Of a stretch of 55,805 bases of DNA, positions 46,893 through 55,020 are shown in pieces. Origin of the DNA: a virus. The first letter of the stretch is position 1, and every line of letters starts with the position of its first letter. Position numbers and translations under genes: made by a program. The notes beneath the pieces were generated by a model. The model searched no databases, was not told the origin of the DNA, and saw only the letters and a program-made list of their open reading frames with translations. The stretch lies in IMG/VR virus record IMGVR_UViG_3300010392_003744, positions 1 to 55,805 of that record; one strand, given 5' to 3'.

Positions 46893-47966
46893 GTGCCCTT
46901 GATGCTTGACAGTGGTGCGTTTTCTGTTTGGAACTCTGGCGCTGAAATCGATATCAGAACGTACATCGATTTCTGTCATCAGCATCCTGGTGTGTCGTAC
47001 TATGTGTGCCTGGATGCCATTCCTGGTAAACCTGGACTGCCGAATTCTCGATTGCCTGAATTGGTGGCGGCTGCCTGTGAGACGAGCTGGAACAATTATC
47101 AGCTGATGATCAAAGAGCTGCCCATCGAAAAAGTCATTCCGGTCTTCCACCGAGGAGAGGACTTGAAGTGGCTGGAAAGGTACATCGAGTTCGGCAGTCC
47201 TTATGTCGGGCTTGGTCAGACTTGCGGCTTTGGGTCCAAAGATTCTCAGAAGAGGTATTTGACTGGGCTCCAGAAATTGCTGTTTGATGGAGCTGGTAGG
47301 CCGACAGTCAAGACTCATGGGTTTGCCGTCACGTCGTTTCAGTTGATGAAGTACCAGTGGTGGTATTCAGTTGATTCGGCGAGCTGGCTGAAGCAGGCAG
47401 CCTATGGAGTGATTTACATTCCGAAGAAGAGGAATGGTGAGTTTGTTTATGACGAACCACCATTCTTGCTGAATACGTCCCCGAAGTCTCCAACTCGGGA
47501 TGAACGGAATACGCATTACACGACTCTGTCGCCTACGCTTCGTGCATGGGTAGACGAGTACCTTCAGGAAAAGAAGCTGCCTGTCGGTGAGATTGAGATA
47601 GTAGACGTTTCTTCGGGGTATAAGAAATCGCCTGATGAGCTTTGGTTCGACGGCAAAAAGAATAAGGTGGTGCGGACGGTCACTCCTGGAGTAGTTACAT
47701 CTCACCAATGGCGGTTTCGAGCGAATGCTGGATTCATCATTCGAGCGAATCAGGATTTGCCCGTCGATCACATCTATTTCGCTGGCGGCGAAGGATCTAT
47801 CGACGATTCCGTTGAATTTCGTCTGAGAAGACGGTTGATGTCCTATCATAAGATTGGGATGACGACGACAACTAAGGGGCACAAGGCATTTCGGAAATGG
47901 ACAGAGATTGCACCGAAGCAAAAAATCGAACCGAGTGGGTCAATGCTGACATCGACCTCTTCTTAG
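46893..47966 (+). CDS. dpdA: DpdA-like DNA transglycosylase (TGT superfamily)
   Basis: 357 residues; GTG start 9 bases after AAGGAG. MLDSGAFSVWNSGAEID at 4-20 and YYVCLDAI at 36-43 are the TGT-fold marks of phage DpdA proteins; THGFAVTSF and YSVDSASWL (D161, candidate nucleophile) complete the barrel. Members exchange guanine in DNA for a 7-deazaguanine base and protect phage DNA from restriction. Presence next to queD, queE and folE strongly supports this role. It overlaps the following gene by 70 bases. Confidence 0.82.
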   Translation: MPLMLDSGAFSVWNSGAEIDIRTYIDFCHQHPGVSYYVCLDAIPGKPGLPNSRLPELVAAACETSWNNYQLMIKELPIEKVIPVFHRGEDLKWLERYIEFGSPYVGLGQTCGFGSKDSQKRYLTGLQKLLFDGAGRPTVKTHGFAVTSFQLMKYQWWYSVDSASWLKQAAYGVIYIPKKRNGEFVYDEPPFLLNTSPKSPTRDERNTHYTTLSPTLRAWVDEYLQEKKLPVGEIEIVDVSSGYKKSPDELWFDGKKNKVVRTVTPGVVTSHQWRFRANAGFIIRANQDLPVDHIYFAGGEGSIDDSVEFRLRRRLMSYHKIGMTTTTKGHKAFRKWTEIAPKQKIEPSGSMLTSTSS

Positions 47967-48334
47967 AGATGGTGCTGCCTGCAGATTCGAAGCAGGAGTA
48001 CGAGAGAGCACTGGTTGCCTTCGGAAAGCGATACGATCGGGATGCCTATAGTAGCTTGATCCAGGGGGACCATTTGCTGCGGCGTCGAGCAGTCCGAAGA
48101 ACTGACTATGAACTAGACCCTGCGAAAGAGGGAAGAACTGTTCGTACTGGAGAGCGATTCACATGGACTGAGGATCGAGTCATTCGCTGGGGGCTGAGTA
48201 CTGATTCAGAGAGAGTTCGGGAGAACTCCCCTGAATATTTGGCCAACATGCTGTGCCGGACTGTTGATGAGGTTGTCAGCAGAATTGATACACTTTTGAA
48301 CACCAAGTCAGGGATTCGAGGATTCGAATTATGA
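47897..48334 (+). CDS. Unknown protein with possible Myb/SANT-like domain
   Basis: 145 residues, first ATG inside dpdA's 3' end; a later start is possible. The C-terminal RFTWTEDRVIRWGLSTDSER and EYLANMLCRTVDEVVSRI resemble a Trp-containing three-helix Myb/SANT unit, which could bind DNA. Located between the modification and replisome genes. Family not certain. Confidence 0.55.
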   Translation: MDRDCTEAKNRTEWVNADIDLFLEMVLPADSKQEYERALVAFGKRYDRDAYSSLIQGDHLLRRRAVRRTDYELDPAKEGRTVRTGERFTWTEDRVIRWGLSTDSERVRENSPEYLANMLCRTVDEVVSRIDTLLNTKSGIRGFEL

Positions 48335-49389
48335 AGTCTCAGGTTGATCGTGCTGAAGTTTTGCTCGCTCTGGAGTCTGTCTCTCCGGGACTTGCTGCTA
48401 AAGAACTGCTGCAGCAGTCTACATCTTTCGTTTTCGACTCAGGAAATGTCGTTACGTTCAATGATGAAATTTCCTGCATTCGCAAGAATCCATTTCCTGG
48501 TACGTTGACAGGAGCAGTACGAGCGGCTCCGCTCCTGGAACTCTTGAATAAGATGACTGACGATTCTTTGCTGGCAGAAACTAACGGATCTGAATTGATT
48601 CTGTCAGGAGCAGGAAAACGCGCAAAGTTTCGGATGGAATCTGATGTTCTGCTTCCTCTTGATTCTGTTGAAGATGCGACTGATTGGTACGATCTACCTG
48701 AATCTTTTGACGAGGCGGTAGGACTTGTCCATGCTTGCGCCAGTTCAGAAGAAAGTCTTTTCGTCTTGACGTGCGTCCATTTGGCACCGGAGTTTATCGA
48801 GGCTTGCGACAGATTTCAGATGGCTCGATACTCATTGGATTTGGAATGGCTGCCTGAGGCCATGTCTAAGATTCCTGGCCAAGAAGATCAGGTCGATACA
48901 ATGATTCGAGCTGATTCTTTGAAACGAGTAATCGGGCTCGGGATGACCAAAGCCAGTGTATCAGAAGGATGGATGCACTTCAAAAACAACCAAGGACTGA
49001 AGGTTTCAGTCCGACGGCATTTGGACAGCTACAGCGACATTTCGAAGTATCTGCACGGAGAAGATACTTCGCCGGTTGCGATGCCTGGTGGGCTCGATGA
49101 AATTGTCGAGCGGGCCCGGATTTTCTCTCAAGAAAAAGCGGATGCCAACAATCTGATGGTGATTCTGAGGGAAGATACGATTGTCATCAAAGGCGAAGGC
49201 GCTTCTGGTGAGTACGCGGAGAAGCGGAAGGTATCTTACAAAGACAAGCCGATTCGATTTTTGATTGCTCCAAGTCTGTTAGTGGAAATCAGCAAACGAT
49301 CAACACAGTGCGGTGTCGGTGGTAACCGATTGTTCGTTGATGCTGGGAATCTGAAATACGCAGCCAGTACCTGTTGCGTCGAGGAGTAG
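48331..49389 (+). CDS. dnaN: Sliding clamp (DNA polymerase III beta-like)
   Basis: 352 residues, overlapping the previous gene by 4 bases. Length is near that of bacterial beta (about 366). The C-terminal domain is clearest: NLMVILREDTIVIKGEGASGEYAEKRKVSYKDKPIRF (read in parts) and FLIAPSLLVEISKR correspond to the third beta domain, with IRFLIAP resembling the FNxxYL region. N-terminal domains are divergent (FVFDSGNVVTFNDEIS). It should encircle DNA and tether the PolA-type polymerase. Confidence 0.7.
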   Translation: MKSQVDRAEVLLALESVSPGLAAKELLQQSTSFVFDSGNVVTFNDEISCIRKNPFPGTLTGAVRAAPLLELLNKMTDDSLLAETNGSELILSGAGKRAKFRMESDVLLPLDSVEDATDWYDLPESFDEAVGLVHACASSEESLFVLTCVHLAPEFIEACDRFQMARYSLDLEWLPEAMSKIPGQEDQVDTMIRADSLKRVIGLGMTKASVSEGWMHFKNNQGLKVSVRRHLDSYSDISKYLHGEDTSPVAMPGGLDEIVERARIFSQEKADANNLMVILREDTIVIKGEGASGEYAEKRKVSYKDKPIRFLIAPSLLVEISKRSTQCGVGGNRLFVDAGNLKYAASTCCVEE

Positions 49390-49392
49390 GCG

Positions 49393-50628
49393 GTGGCAGT
49401 TGGAGGCTTTTTTCCGGAATCAATTGTACGCAGCAAGCCGGCGGTTCAGGGTACTGTACCTAGATGCGGACAGTGCGGGCTCTGGGAATCGTGCAGTAGT
49501 CCGAAGTTTGAGGTCTCAGGGAAGGGGCGGCTTGGTGTTTTGATTGTCGGTGAGGCTCCTGACAGGGACGAGGATATCCAAGGCAATTCGTTCGTCGGGA
49601 AAGCTGGTCAGTATCTTCGGCGGTACTTAGAGTCCATTGGTATTGATTTTGATCGAGACTGCTGGGCGACGAATGCTATCATTTGTCATCCGGCAGGCGG
49701 CAGAGCTCCAAAGCCAGATGAAGTCGATGCATGCCGCCCAAACTTGACGAATTTCCTCAAGGAGTACAAACCGAAGGTCATCATACCTTTAGGCGGCTCA
49801 GCGATTCGTTCTGTTTTGAGTCCTTTCTGGAAGACTGATCCAGGCGGCGTGAATCGTTGGGTAGGGTATCAAATACCACTCCAGCGAATAAATTCTTGGG
49901 TGGTGCCGGATTTCCATCCATCATTCATTCTGACGAATGATCGCAAACCGAATGGTCCGGTAACTCGGTTGTGGTTCGAGCGGTGCTTGAAACAGGCTTT
50001 TGATCTCAGCGGTAGTAGGCCGTGGACTGAAGTGCCTGACTATCGTGGGCAAGTGGAGTTGGTGCATGACCCTGACGAAGCTGCTGCCATTATCAGAGAA
50101 TGGTGCAAAACACCGCGTCCGGGGTCATTTGATTACGAAACGACATGCCTTAAGCCTGATGCTGATACCAGCCAGATTGTATCCTGTGCGGTTTCTTACG
50201 CAGGCAGACGCACCATTGCTTTTCCTTGGGCGGGAGCAGTGAAGGAAGCGATGAGCGAGTGGCTTCAGTCGCCGTGCCCTAAGATAGGGGCCAACAACAA
50301 ATTCGAAGATCGGTGGACTCGAGCGGAGTTTGGGCATTCAGTGAATAACTGGGTATGGGATACAATGCTGTCCGCTCATCACTTGGATAATCGCCCTGAT
50401 ACAAAATCAGTTGAGTTTCAGGCTTTTGTACGGTTAGGATTTGAGCCGTGGAGCGGATCAATGGGCCGGGACCTGAAAACTGGTAGCGGGTCTAGTTCGT
50501 ACGATCAGAATCAGCTGGTACATACGGATAGAAGGACATCGCTGACGTACAATGGGCTAGATGCTTTGGTTGAGTATCTCGTAGCAAAGCACCAAAAGAA
50601 AGAAATGGTCGATGGAAACGCAGTATGA
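49393..50628 (+). CDS. Family-4 uracil-DNA glycosylase fused to 3'-5' exonuclease
   Basis: 411 residues, GTG start. Residues 20-205: iron-sulfur Cys C25, C28, C34 (CGQCGLWESC) and C98 (TNAIICHP), the uracil pocket GEAPDRDED at 53-61 and NSFVGKAGQYL, and DFHPSF near 173. Residues about 215-405: DEDD exonuclease with D247/E249 (FDYETT), N301-D306 (NNKFED) and Y386/D390 (YNGLDA), as in PolA proofreading. The polymerase domain is encoded separately at 51716, so the ancestral UDG-exo-pol chain seems split. Confidence 0.85.
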   Translation: MAVGGFFPESIVRSKPAVQGTVPRCGQCGLWESCSSPKFEVSGKGRLGVLIVGEAPDRDEDIQGNSFVGKAGQYLRRYLESIGIDFDRDCWATNAIICHPAGGRAPKPDEVDACRPNLTNFLKEYKPKVIIPLGGSAIRSVLSPFWKTDPGGVNRWVGYQIPLQRINSWVVPDFHPSFILTNDRKPNGPVTRLWFERCLKQAFDLSGSRPWTEVPDYRGQVELVHDPDEAAAIIREWCKTPRPGSFDYETTCLKPDADTSQIVSCAVSYAGRRTIAFPWAGAVKEAMSEWLQSPCPKIGANNKFEDRWTRAEFGHSVNNWVWDTMLSAHHLDNRPDTKSVEFQAFVRLGFEPWSGSMGRDLKTGSGSSSYDQNQLVHTDRRTSLTYNGLDALVEYLVAKHQKKEMVDGNAV

Positions 50629-51004
50629 ATCTCCGTCTGAGAAATCATTGGCACTGATTCAGAGTGAGGTAGCCAAGTGGTCTCGGGTGAATTTCGGGGA
50701 TCAGGTCAGCAAGGCGACAGACCAGGTGCTAGGGTCTTTGAGCCCGTTGCTCGGGCTAGTCGAAGAAGTGGGCGAGCTGTCGCATGTCACTCTGAAGCAT
50801 CATCAGGGAATTCGTGGTTACGACGATGAGCAGAAATATCAAGAGGAACGGGACGATGCTGTTGGTGACATTCTGATCTACTTGTGCGATTATGCGTCCC
50901 GTGAAGGAATTTCTCTGCAAGATGCTTTGAATAAGACTTGGCAAAAAATTGTCAAGAAGAGAAATTGGGTCGATAATCCGGAGACAGGACAGTGTCTAGG
51001 TTAG
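50612..51004 (+). CDS. MazG-like nucleotide pyrophosphohydrolase
   Basis: 130 residues. LLGLVEEVGELSHVTLKHHQG has the EExxE metal motif and RDDAVGDILIYLCDYASREGISL the ExxD-type second motif of all-alpha NTP pyrophosphatases. It may clean non-canonical nucleotides or tune nucleotide pools, plausible beside modified-base and uracil-repair genes. Overlaps the exonuclease gene by 17 bases. Confidence 0.8.
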   Translation: METQYESPSEKSLALIQSEVAKWSRVNFGDQVSKATDQVLGSLSPLLGLVEEVGELSHVTLKHHQGIRGYDDEQKYQEERDDAVGDILIYLCDYASREGISLQDALNKTWQKIVKKRNWVDNPETGQCLG

Positions 51005-51612
51005 AAATGTGCAATCCTGCGTCGATGAAGTCTCGCCGAGTCAAGTCGGTTGTGGTTACTCCTGAAGCTCTTCTTGATTTGCTGAAGGTGCGGCCAGGCG
51101 GGGAAGTAGTTGACGGTATCCGGGTTCAGTTTGCTGATGACGGCATTCCTGACTCGGCGACGGCTTTGAGGGCGGGGCTCGATCACAACGGAAATATTCA
51201 TCTTTTGGTTGAAGATGAATCATTTTCAGAGATACGAGAAGGAGAAGTGGTCACTCGACTGAGTCTGCTTTATACGCACCAACGAGAACCGAATGAGATT
51301 GATAGAGCAATCCAGGTGCTTAATCGCGCATTGGCTGCATCGCCGAATTCGATCCGATTTCTTGTGGAAAACCGGACGGTTTGTACTGAATCGTTGGCAG
51401 ATGATCCGACGATTCAGTGCGCCGAGGATGAAGGATCTTGGTTCGTCGGGATGTTGGGTATCATCAACGGGATCCTAGGGGTTGATAGAAATAGTGGGTA
51501 TGGTCCCATTCAGGCGATGTTTGATGCTAAAACAGGAAACATCCTTCGGTTTGAGAGATCTAGACGGTGTAAAGAAGAGAATATCCATCACCCAGGAGTA
51601 CAGTCCCAGTGA
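50992..51612 (+). CDS. Unknown protein
   Basis: 206 residues, GTG start overlapping mazG by 13 bases; a later start (ATG at 51007 or 51025 region) is possible. Not recognised. Mixed alpha/beta with acidic stretches; FVGMLGIINGILGVD near residue 155 is the most hydrophobic part but too short of charges-free length to be a sure membrane segment. Confidence 0.6.
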   Translation: MSRLEMCNPASMKSRRVKSVVVTPEALLDLLKVRPGGEVVDGIRVQFADDGIPDSATALRAGLDHNGNIHLLVEDESFSEIREGEVVTRLSLLYTHQREPNEIDRAIQVLNRALAASPNSIRFLVENRTVCTESLADDPTIQCAEDEGSWFVGMLGIINGILGVDRNSGYGPIQAMFDAKTGNILRFERSRRCKEENIHHPGVQSQ

Positions 51613-51719
51613 GTAGTGGTGGTGGTCCGAATTTGGATAAGTTCGTGCTGATCACTACTGTGATCTGTTTTGGGCTCTTTGTTGTTCTGTTTGCTGTTGC
51701 TTGGGTGACAACTCTGTGA
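51609..51719 (+). CDS. 36-residue single-pass membrane protein
   Basis: GTG 51609 overlaps the previous stop, and the stop (51717-51719) overlaps the next GTG. After a polar N-terminus (MSSGGGPNLDK) comes one continuous hydrophobic stretch (FVLITTVICFGLFVV...AVAW) ending in TTL. Both overlaps fit the spacing of real genes in this operon, although the product is tiny. Function unknown. Confidence 0.55.
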   Translation: MSSGGGPNLDKFVLITTVICFGLFVVLFAVAWVTTL

Positions 51720-53104
51720 ATCAAATCGTCGCATCAACACCAGAAGCTTACCAATTACTGATGCAAGGGGCTCAGGCTTTGACAGATGTCGAAGCGAACG
51801 GCATGCGGATTGATGTTGATTATCTTGACCGAGTGATCAAGCAGGCAGGTCAGAAAATCAGACGAATGGAAGTAGAGCTCAAAGACGATGAGATTTGGGC
51901 TCTTTGGCGAAAGACATTTCCAGGAAGAGCTGAATTAGGCAGTAAGGAACAGCTTGGTAAGATTCTCTTTGGGGTGATGGAAATACCGTCGACCCGAACA
52001 ACAGACACAGGCAGGGCTGCAGCAGATATCGAGGCGCTTGAAGAGATCGACTTACCTTTCGTCAAGAAATTCCTGTCGCTCGAGAAGCTGAAGAAAGCTC
52101 GTGGCACCTATCTGCAAGGAATTCGTCGAGAAACCGTTGATGGCTTTCTGCATCCGAATTTTGATTTGTGCTTTGCTCGTACGTTTCGGAGCTCAAGCTC
52201 TACCCCGAATTTCCAAAACATGCCTATTCGGGATCCCCGGCAAGCGAAGTTGATACGACGAGCATTTATCCCAAGAACGCCGGAGCACTTGTTGGTCGAG
52301 ATCGATTATTCGGCTCTTGAGTTTCGTGGGGCAGCTTGCCAGTGGAATGATCCATCGATGGTGGCGTATGCGAGCGACCCTAGTCTGGACATCCATCGAG
52401 ACATGACAGCAGAGTGCTATTCTATTTCTGCTGATCAGGTCACGAAGGCTGCTCGAGGGATGGGGAAGAACAAATTCGTTTTTCCGATTCTCTATGGCAG
52501 TTATTGGGGGAGCTGCGCAGAGGCTTTGTGGGCTGTCATTGATCGAATGGACCTTAAGACTGTTGATGGTGTCGGTCTGCACGAGCACTTGAGTAGTGTT
52601 GGTATCAATGCTCTTGGAAACAAGAAGCATCCAGAGATGGATTCGTTCTATCGACATGTCAAAAAAGTCGAGCAGAGATTTGGAGATCGGTTTCCGGTCT
52701 GGCGTGACAAGAAAGAGGTTTGGTGGAACGAGTACCTCAAACGCGGTTGGTTCAAGATGATGACCGGGTTTGTGTGCAAAGGGGTCTACACCAAGAACAA
52801 CATCTACAACTATCCAATTCAAGGACCATCATTTCATCTTCTTCTCTGGTCTCTCATTCAAGTGAATGAGTGGTTGAAGCAGAATAAGATGCGTTCTAAA
52901 GTAATCGGTCAGATTCATGATTCAATGGTGCTAGACGTGCATCAGGATGAGTTTGACGACGTAATTTACGAAGTCAATCAAGTGATGACACAGAAGGTTC
53001 GTCAGCATTGGGATTGGATTGTCGTGCCTTTGGAAATCGAAGCCGAGGCTTCTCCGACGAATTGGTTTGAGAAGAAAGCGGTGGACGTAACGCAGGTGGT
53101 CTAA
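51716..53104 (+). CDS. DNA polymerase I-type polymerase domain (exonuclease-less)
   Basis: 462 residues from GTG 51716. Motif A VEIDYSALEFR (D197), motif B RGMGKNKFVFPILYGS (K251, Y260), motif C GQIHDSMVLDV (H401, D402) are complete; HDS replaces HDE, as in several phages. Thumb segment RSSSSTPNFQNMP is typical. No 3'-5' exonuclease precedes it in this chain: that domain is fused to the uracil glycosylase at 49393. It is the replicative polymerase candidate. Confidence 0.9.
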   Translation: MNQIVASTPEAYQLLMQGAQALTDVEANGMRIDVDYLDRVIKQAGQKIRRMEVELKDDEIWALWRKTFPGRAELGSKEQLGKILFGVMEIPSTRTTDTGRAAADIEALEEIDLPFVKKFLSLEKLKKARGTYLQGIRRETVDGFLHPNFDLCFARTFRSSSSTPNFQNMPIRDPRQAKLIRRAFIPRTPEHLLVEIDYSALEFRGAACQWNDPSMVAYASDPSLDIHRDMTAECYSISADQVTKAARGMGKNKFVFPILYGSYWGSCAEALWAVIDRMDLKTVDGVGLHEHLSSVGINALGNKKHPEMDSFYRHVKKVEQRFGDRFPVWRDKKEVWWNEYLKRGWFKMMTGFVCKGVYTKNNIYNYPIQGPSFHLLLWSLIQVNEWLKQNKMRSKVIGQIHDSMVLDVHQDEFDDVIYEVNQVMTQKVRQHWDWIVVPLEIEAEASPTNWFEKKAVDVTQVV

Positions 53105-53109
53105 AGATA

Positions 53110-53204
53110 GTCGAGTGGAGTTGCTGTTTTTAGAATGATTCTATTACAGCCATTTGACATGACGACGTGGAACCTCGAAGGGCAGAGCCTCTACTCGACT
53201 TTTT
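53110..53204 (+). terminator. Structured leader with terminator-like end
   Basis: GTCGAGTGGAG (53110-53120) can pair over 11 bp (one G-U) with CTCTACTCGAC (53189-53199), followed by TTTTT. Between them, GCTGT (53123-53127) pairs with ACAGC (53146-53150) around TAGAA-tga-TTCTA. The closing stem with T-run and the inner hairpin resemble an attenuator or riboswitch-type leader for the clamp loader gene starting at 53230. Confidence 0.5.
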
Positions 53205-53229
53205 AATTCAGCAAGAAAGAATTCGATCG

Positions 53230-54168
53230 ATGGCAGACACTGATTTGTACATTCGGCATCGTCCTTCGAGTTTCGAAGAAGTGGTGGGGCAGCATGCTGC
53301 AGTCAATCAGCTTGAGAAGATGCACGCAGCTGGTAAGATACCGCATGTTCTTTTGTTCACTGGACCCAGTGGCACAGGCAAAACCACTCTTGCTCGCATT
53401 GTGAAGAGTACTCTTGACTGCAGTGATATGGATTTTGTCGAGATCAATGCAGCGCGTGAGCGTGGTATTGATATGGTGCGTGAGTTGTCGAGTCAGTGCC
53501 GAGCAATGCCGGTTGCAGGGAAGTCGAGAGTGTTCTTGCTCGACGAGTGCCACGCCCTCTCTTCGGATGCTCAGAGTGCTCTGCTGAAGGTGCTAGAAGA
53601 CACACCAAAGCATGTCTATTTCATGCTGGCTACGACAGACCCTCAGAAGCTGAAACAGACAATTCGCACCCGAGCGACACAGATCAAGTGTGTTTCTCTG
53701 AAGAATGCCGAAGTCGCGAGTTTAGTGAAGGCGGTCATCAAGGCAGAAGGGCTCACCAATGTCACTGGAGCTGCTGCCAAAAAGTTGGTGCAGGTCAGTC
53801 AAGGATCAGCTCGGCAGGCATTGGTCATTTTGAATCAGATTGCAGAGCTGCCTGACGAGGAATCTCAGATTGAGGCTATTGAAGCTTCTGACTGGGAAGC
53901 TGATGCAATTCAGATCGCCAGGCTATTGTTTCGAAAAGGGACTCGGTGGAAAGAAGTTGCTGATGTCATCAGTAACCTTTCGAAAGACGAGAACTTCGAA
54001 GGGCTTCGGCGGATGATCCTGTCGTACGCCACCAGTGTAATCCTGAAACCTGGAGGCCAGGATGCTCAGCAGCGTGCAGCTGACATCTTGGACGAGTTTC
54101 GAGACAATTATTTTGACACAGGAAAAGCTGGGTTGGTGCTGAATTGCTGGAATGCGGTGAATCGTTGA
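53230..54168 (+). CDS. Clamp loader ATPase (DnaX/RFC-like)
   Basis: 312 residues from ATG 53230; an earlier in-frame GTG (53167) lies before the terminator stem and is rejected. LYIRHRPSSFEEVVGQ, LLFTGPSGTGKTTLARI (Walker A), VFLLDECHALSSDAQSALLKVLED (Walker B and following), FMLATTDPQKL (sensor 1) and QGSARQAL (sensor 2) are complete AAA+ motifs. The zinc cysteines of bacterial DnaX are absent, nearer to RFC small subunits. Loads the clamp at 48331. Confidence 0.88.
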   Translation: MADTDLYIRHRPSSFEEVVGQHAAVNQLEKMHAAGKIPHVLLFTGPSGTGKTTLARIVKSTLDCSDMDFVEINAARERGIDMVRELSSQCRAMPVAGKSRVFLLDECHALSSDAQSALLKVLEDTPKHVYFMLATTDPQKLKQTIRTRATQIKCVSLKNAEVASLVKAVIKAEGLTNVTGAAAKKLVQVSQGSARQALVILNQIAELPDEESQIEAIEASDWEADAIQIARLLFRKGTRWKEVADVISNLSKDENFEGLRRMILSYATSVILKPGGQDAQQRAADILDEFRDNYFDTGKAGLVLNCWNAVNR

Positions 54169-54180
54169 CAGAATGAGACC

Positions 54181-54843
54181 ATGTCGATCAATTACGAATT
54201 CCACTATGTCTGCCTTTTGTGCGGAGCAGTGCATCGTGGATACCAACCGATGGGCGGCTGCTGCAATTGCAAAGGCAAGGTCTTCGAAAAAGTAGACAAG
54301 AGGAGAACTAAGGTGGGTGAGTTGATTCCTGATCTGAGACTTGACATTGATCGGCTCAAATTGGACGAAGAATGGCTGGATCAGCCGAGGCAGATGTACG
54401 AGTGGTCTAAGCGAGTCGCTGATGCGCAGATGAGTTTGGATGAGGCTCGCAGCCATCTTGATGTGACTCGAGCTGAACTCGATCGGGAGGTTCGCTCTAA
54501 TCCCGGAGACTACGGGCTTGTCAAAGTTACAGAGGGATCGATTTCTGCTGCGATCGAAGAAGATCCACGGTGCATGAAAGCCAACTCTGCGGTGCGCAAA
54601 GCACGGCACGCAGTTGACGTCGCGAAGGCGGCTGTTGCGGCGTTAGAGCACCGGAAACGGGCGCTGACGCAGCTGGTTGAGTTGTTTGTGCGGGATTATT
54701 ACTCGGGGATGCCGCAAGGGAGTACGCAATCATCAGGGGAATTGCGACGACCGGTGACGGATGCTGAAAAAGAAGACGTACGAAAGCGAGGACAGAGGGA
54801 TCGTCGGCAAGAGGTTGTTGACGAAGATCGAGAATTTGATTAG
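54181..54843 (+). CDS. Zinc-ribbon coiled-coil protein, possible recombination mediator
   Basis: 220 residues. Two Cys pairs (CLLC at 11-14, CCNC at 27-30) suggest a zinc ribbon. The remainder is helical; VRSNPGDYGLVKVTEGSISAAI followed by a long helix with EHRKRALTQLVEL is a pattern I associate with phage recombination-mediator-like proteins, but the match is weak. It precedes the ssDNA-binding gene, where such mediators are often found. The C-terminus is highly charged. Confidence 0.55.
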   Translation: MSINYEFHYVCLLCGAVHRGYQPMGGCCNCKGKVFEKVDKRRTKVGELIPDLRLDIDRLKLDEEWLDQPRQMYEWSKRVADAQMSLDEARSHLDVTRAELDREVRSNPGDYGLVKVTEGSISAAIEEDPRCMKANSAVRKARHAVDVAKAAVAALEHRKRALTQLVELFVRDYYSGMPQGSTQSSGELRRPVTDAEKEDVRKRGQRDRRQEVVDEDREFD

Positions 54844-54852
54844 GAGTTCGGG

Positions 54853-55020
54853 GTGTCAGACTCCTTTTGGATTACGTGTCAGGTGGCTGCTGCAGCCGTG
54901 GCCATCTTTTTGTTTGTACCGGTACTAGTCTTCCAGTGTGTGAAGATGGGTCGGTTTGGGTGGCTTGCGGCTGCTGACTACTACGAAAAACGAAAGAAAG
55001 AAGGTTCAATCAATGGCTAA
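54853..55020 (+). CDS. 55-residue membrane protein
   Basis: GTG 54853 with AGGAG 6 bases upstream; stop 55018-55020 overlaps the next gene's start. One hydrophobic segment (QVAAAAVAIFLFVPVLVFQCV) then a basic C-terminal tail (YYEKRKKEG). Not recognised. Confidence 0.6.
   Translation: MSDSFWITCQVAAAAVAIFLFVPVLVFQCVKMGRFGWLAAADYYEKRKKEGSING

Noticed and set aside
53154-53176. Perfect -35 box TTGACA upstream of the clamp loader
   Set aside because: No acceptable -10 sequence lies 16-18 bases downstream; the stretch is inside a terminator-like structure.
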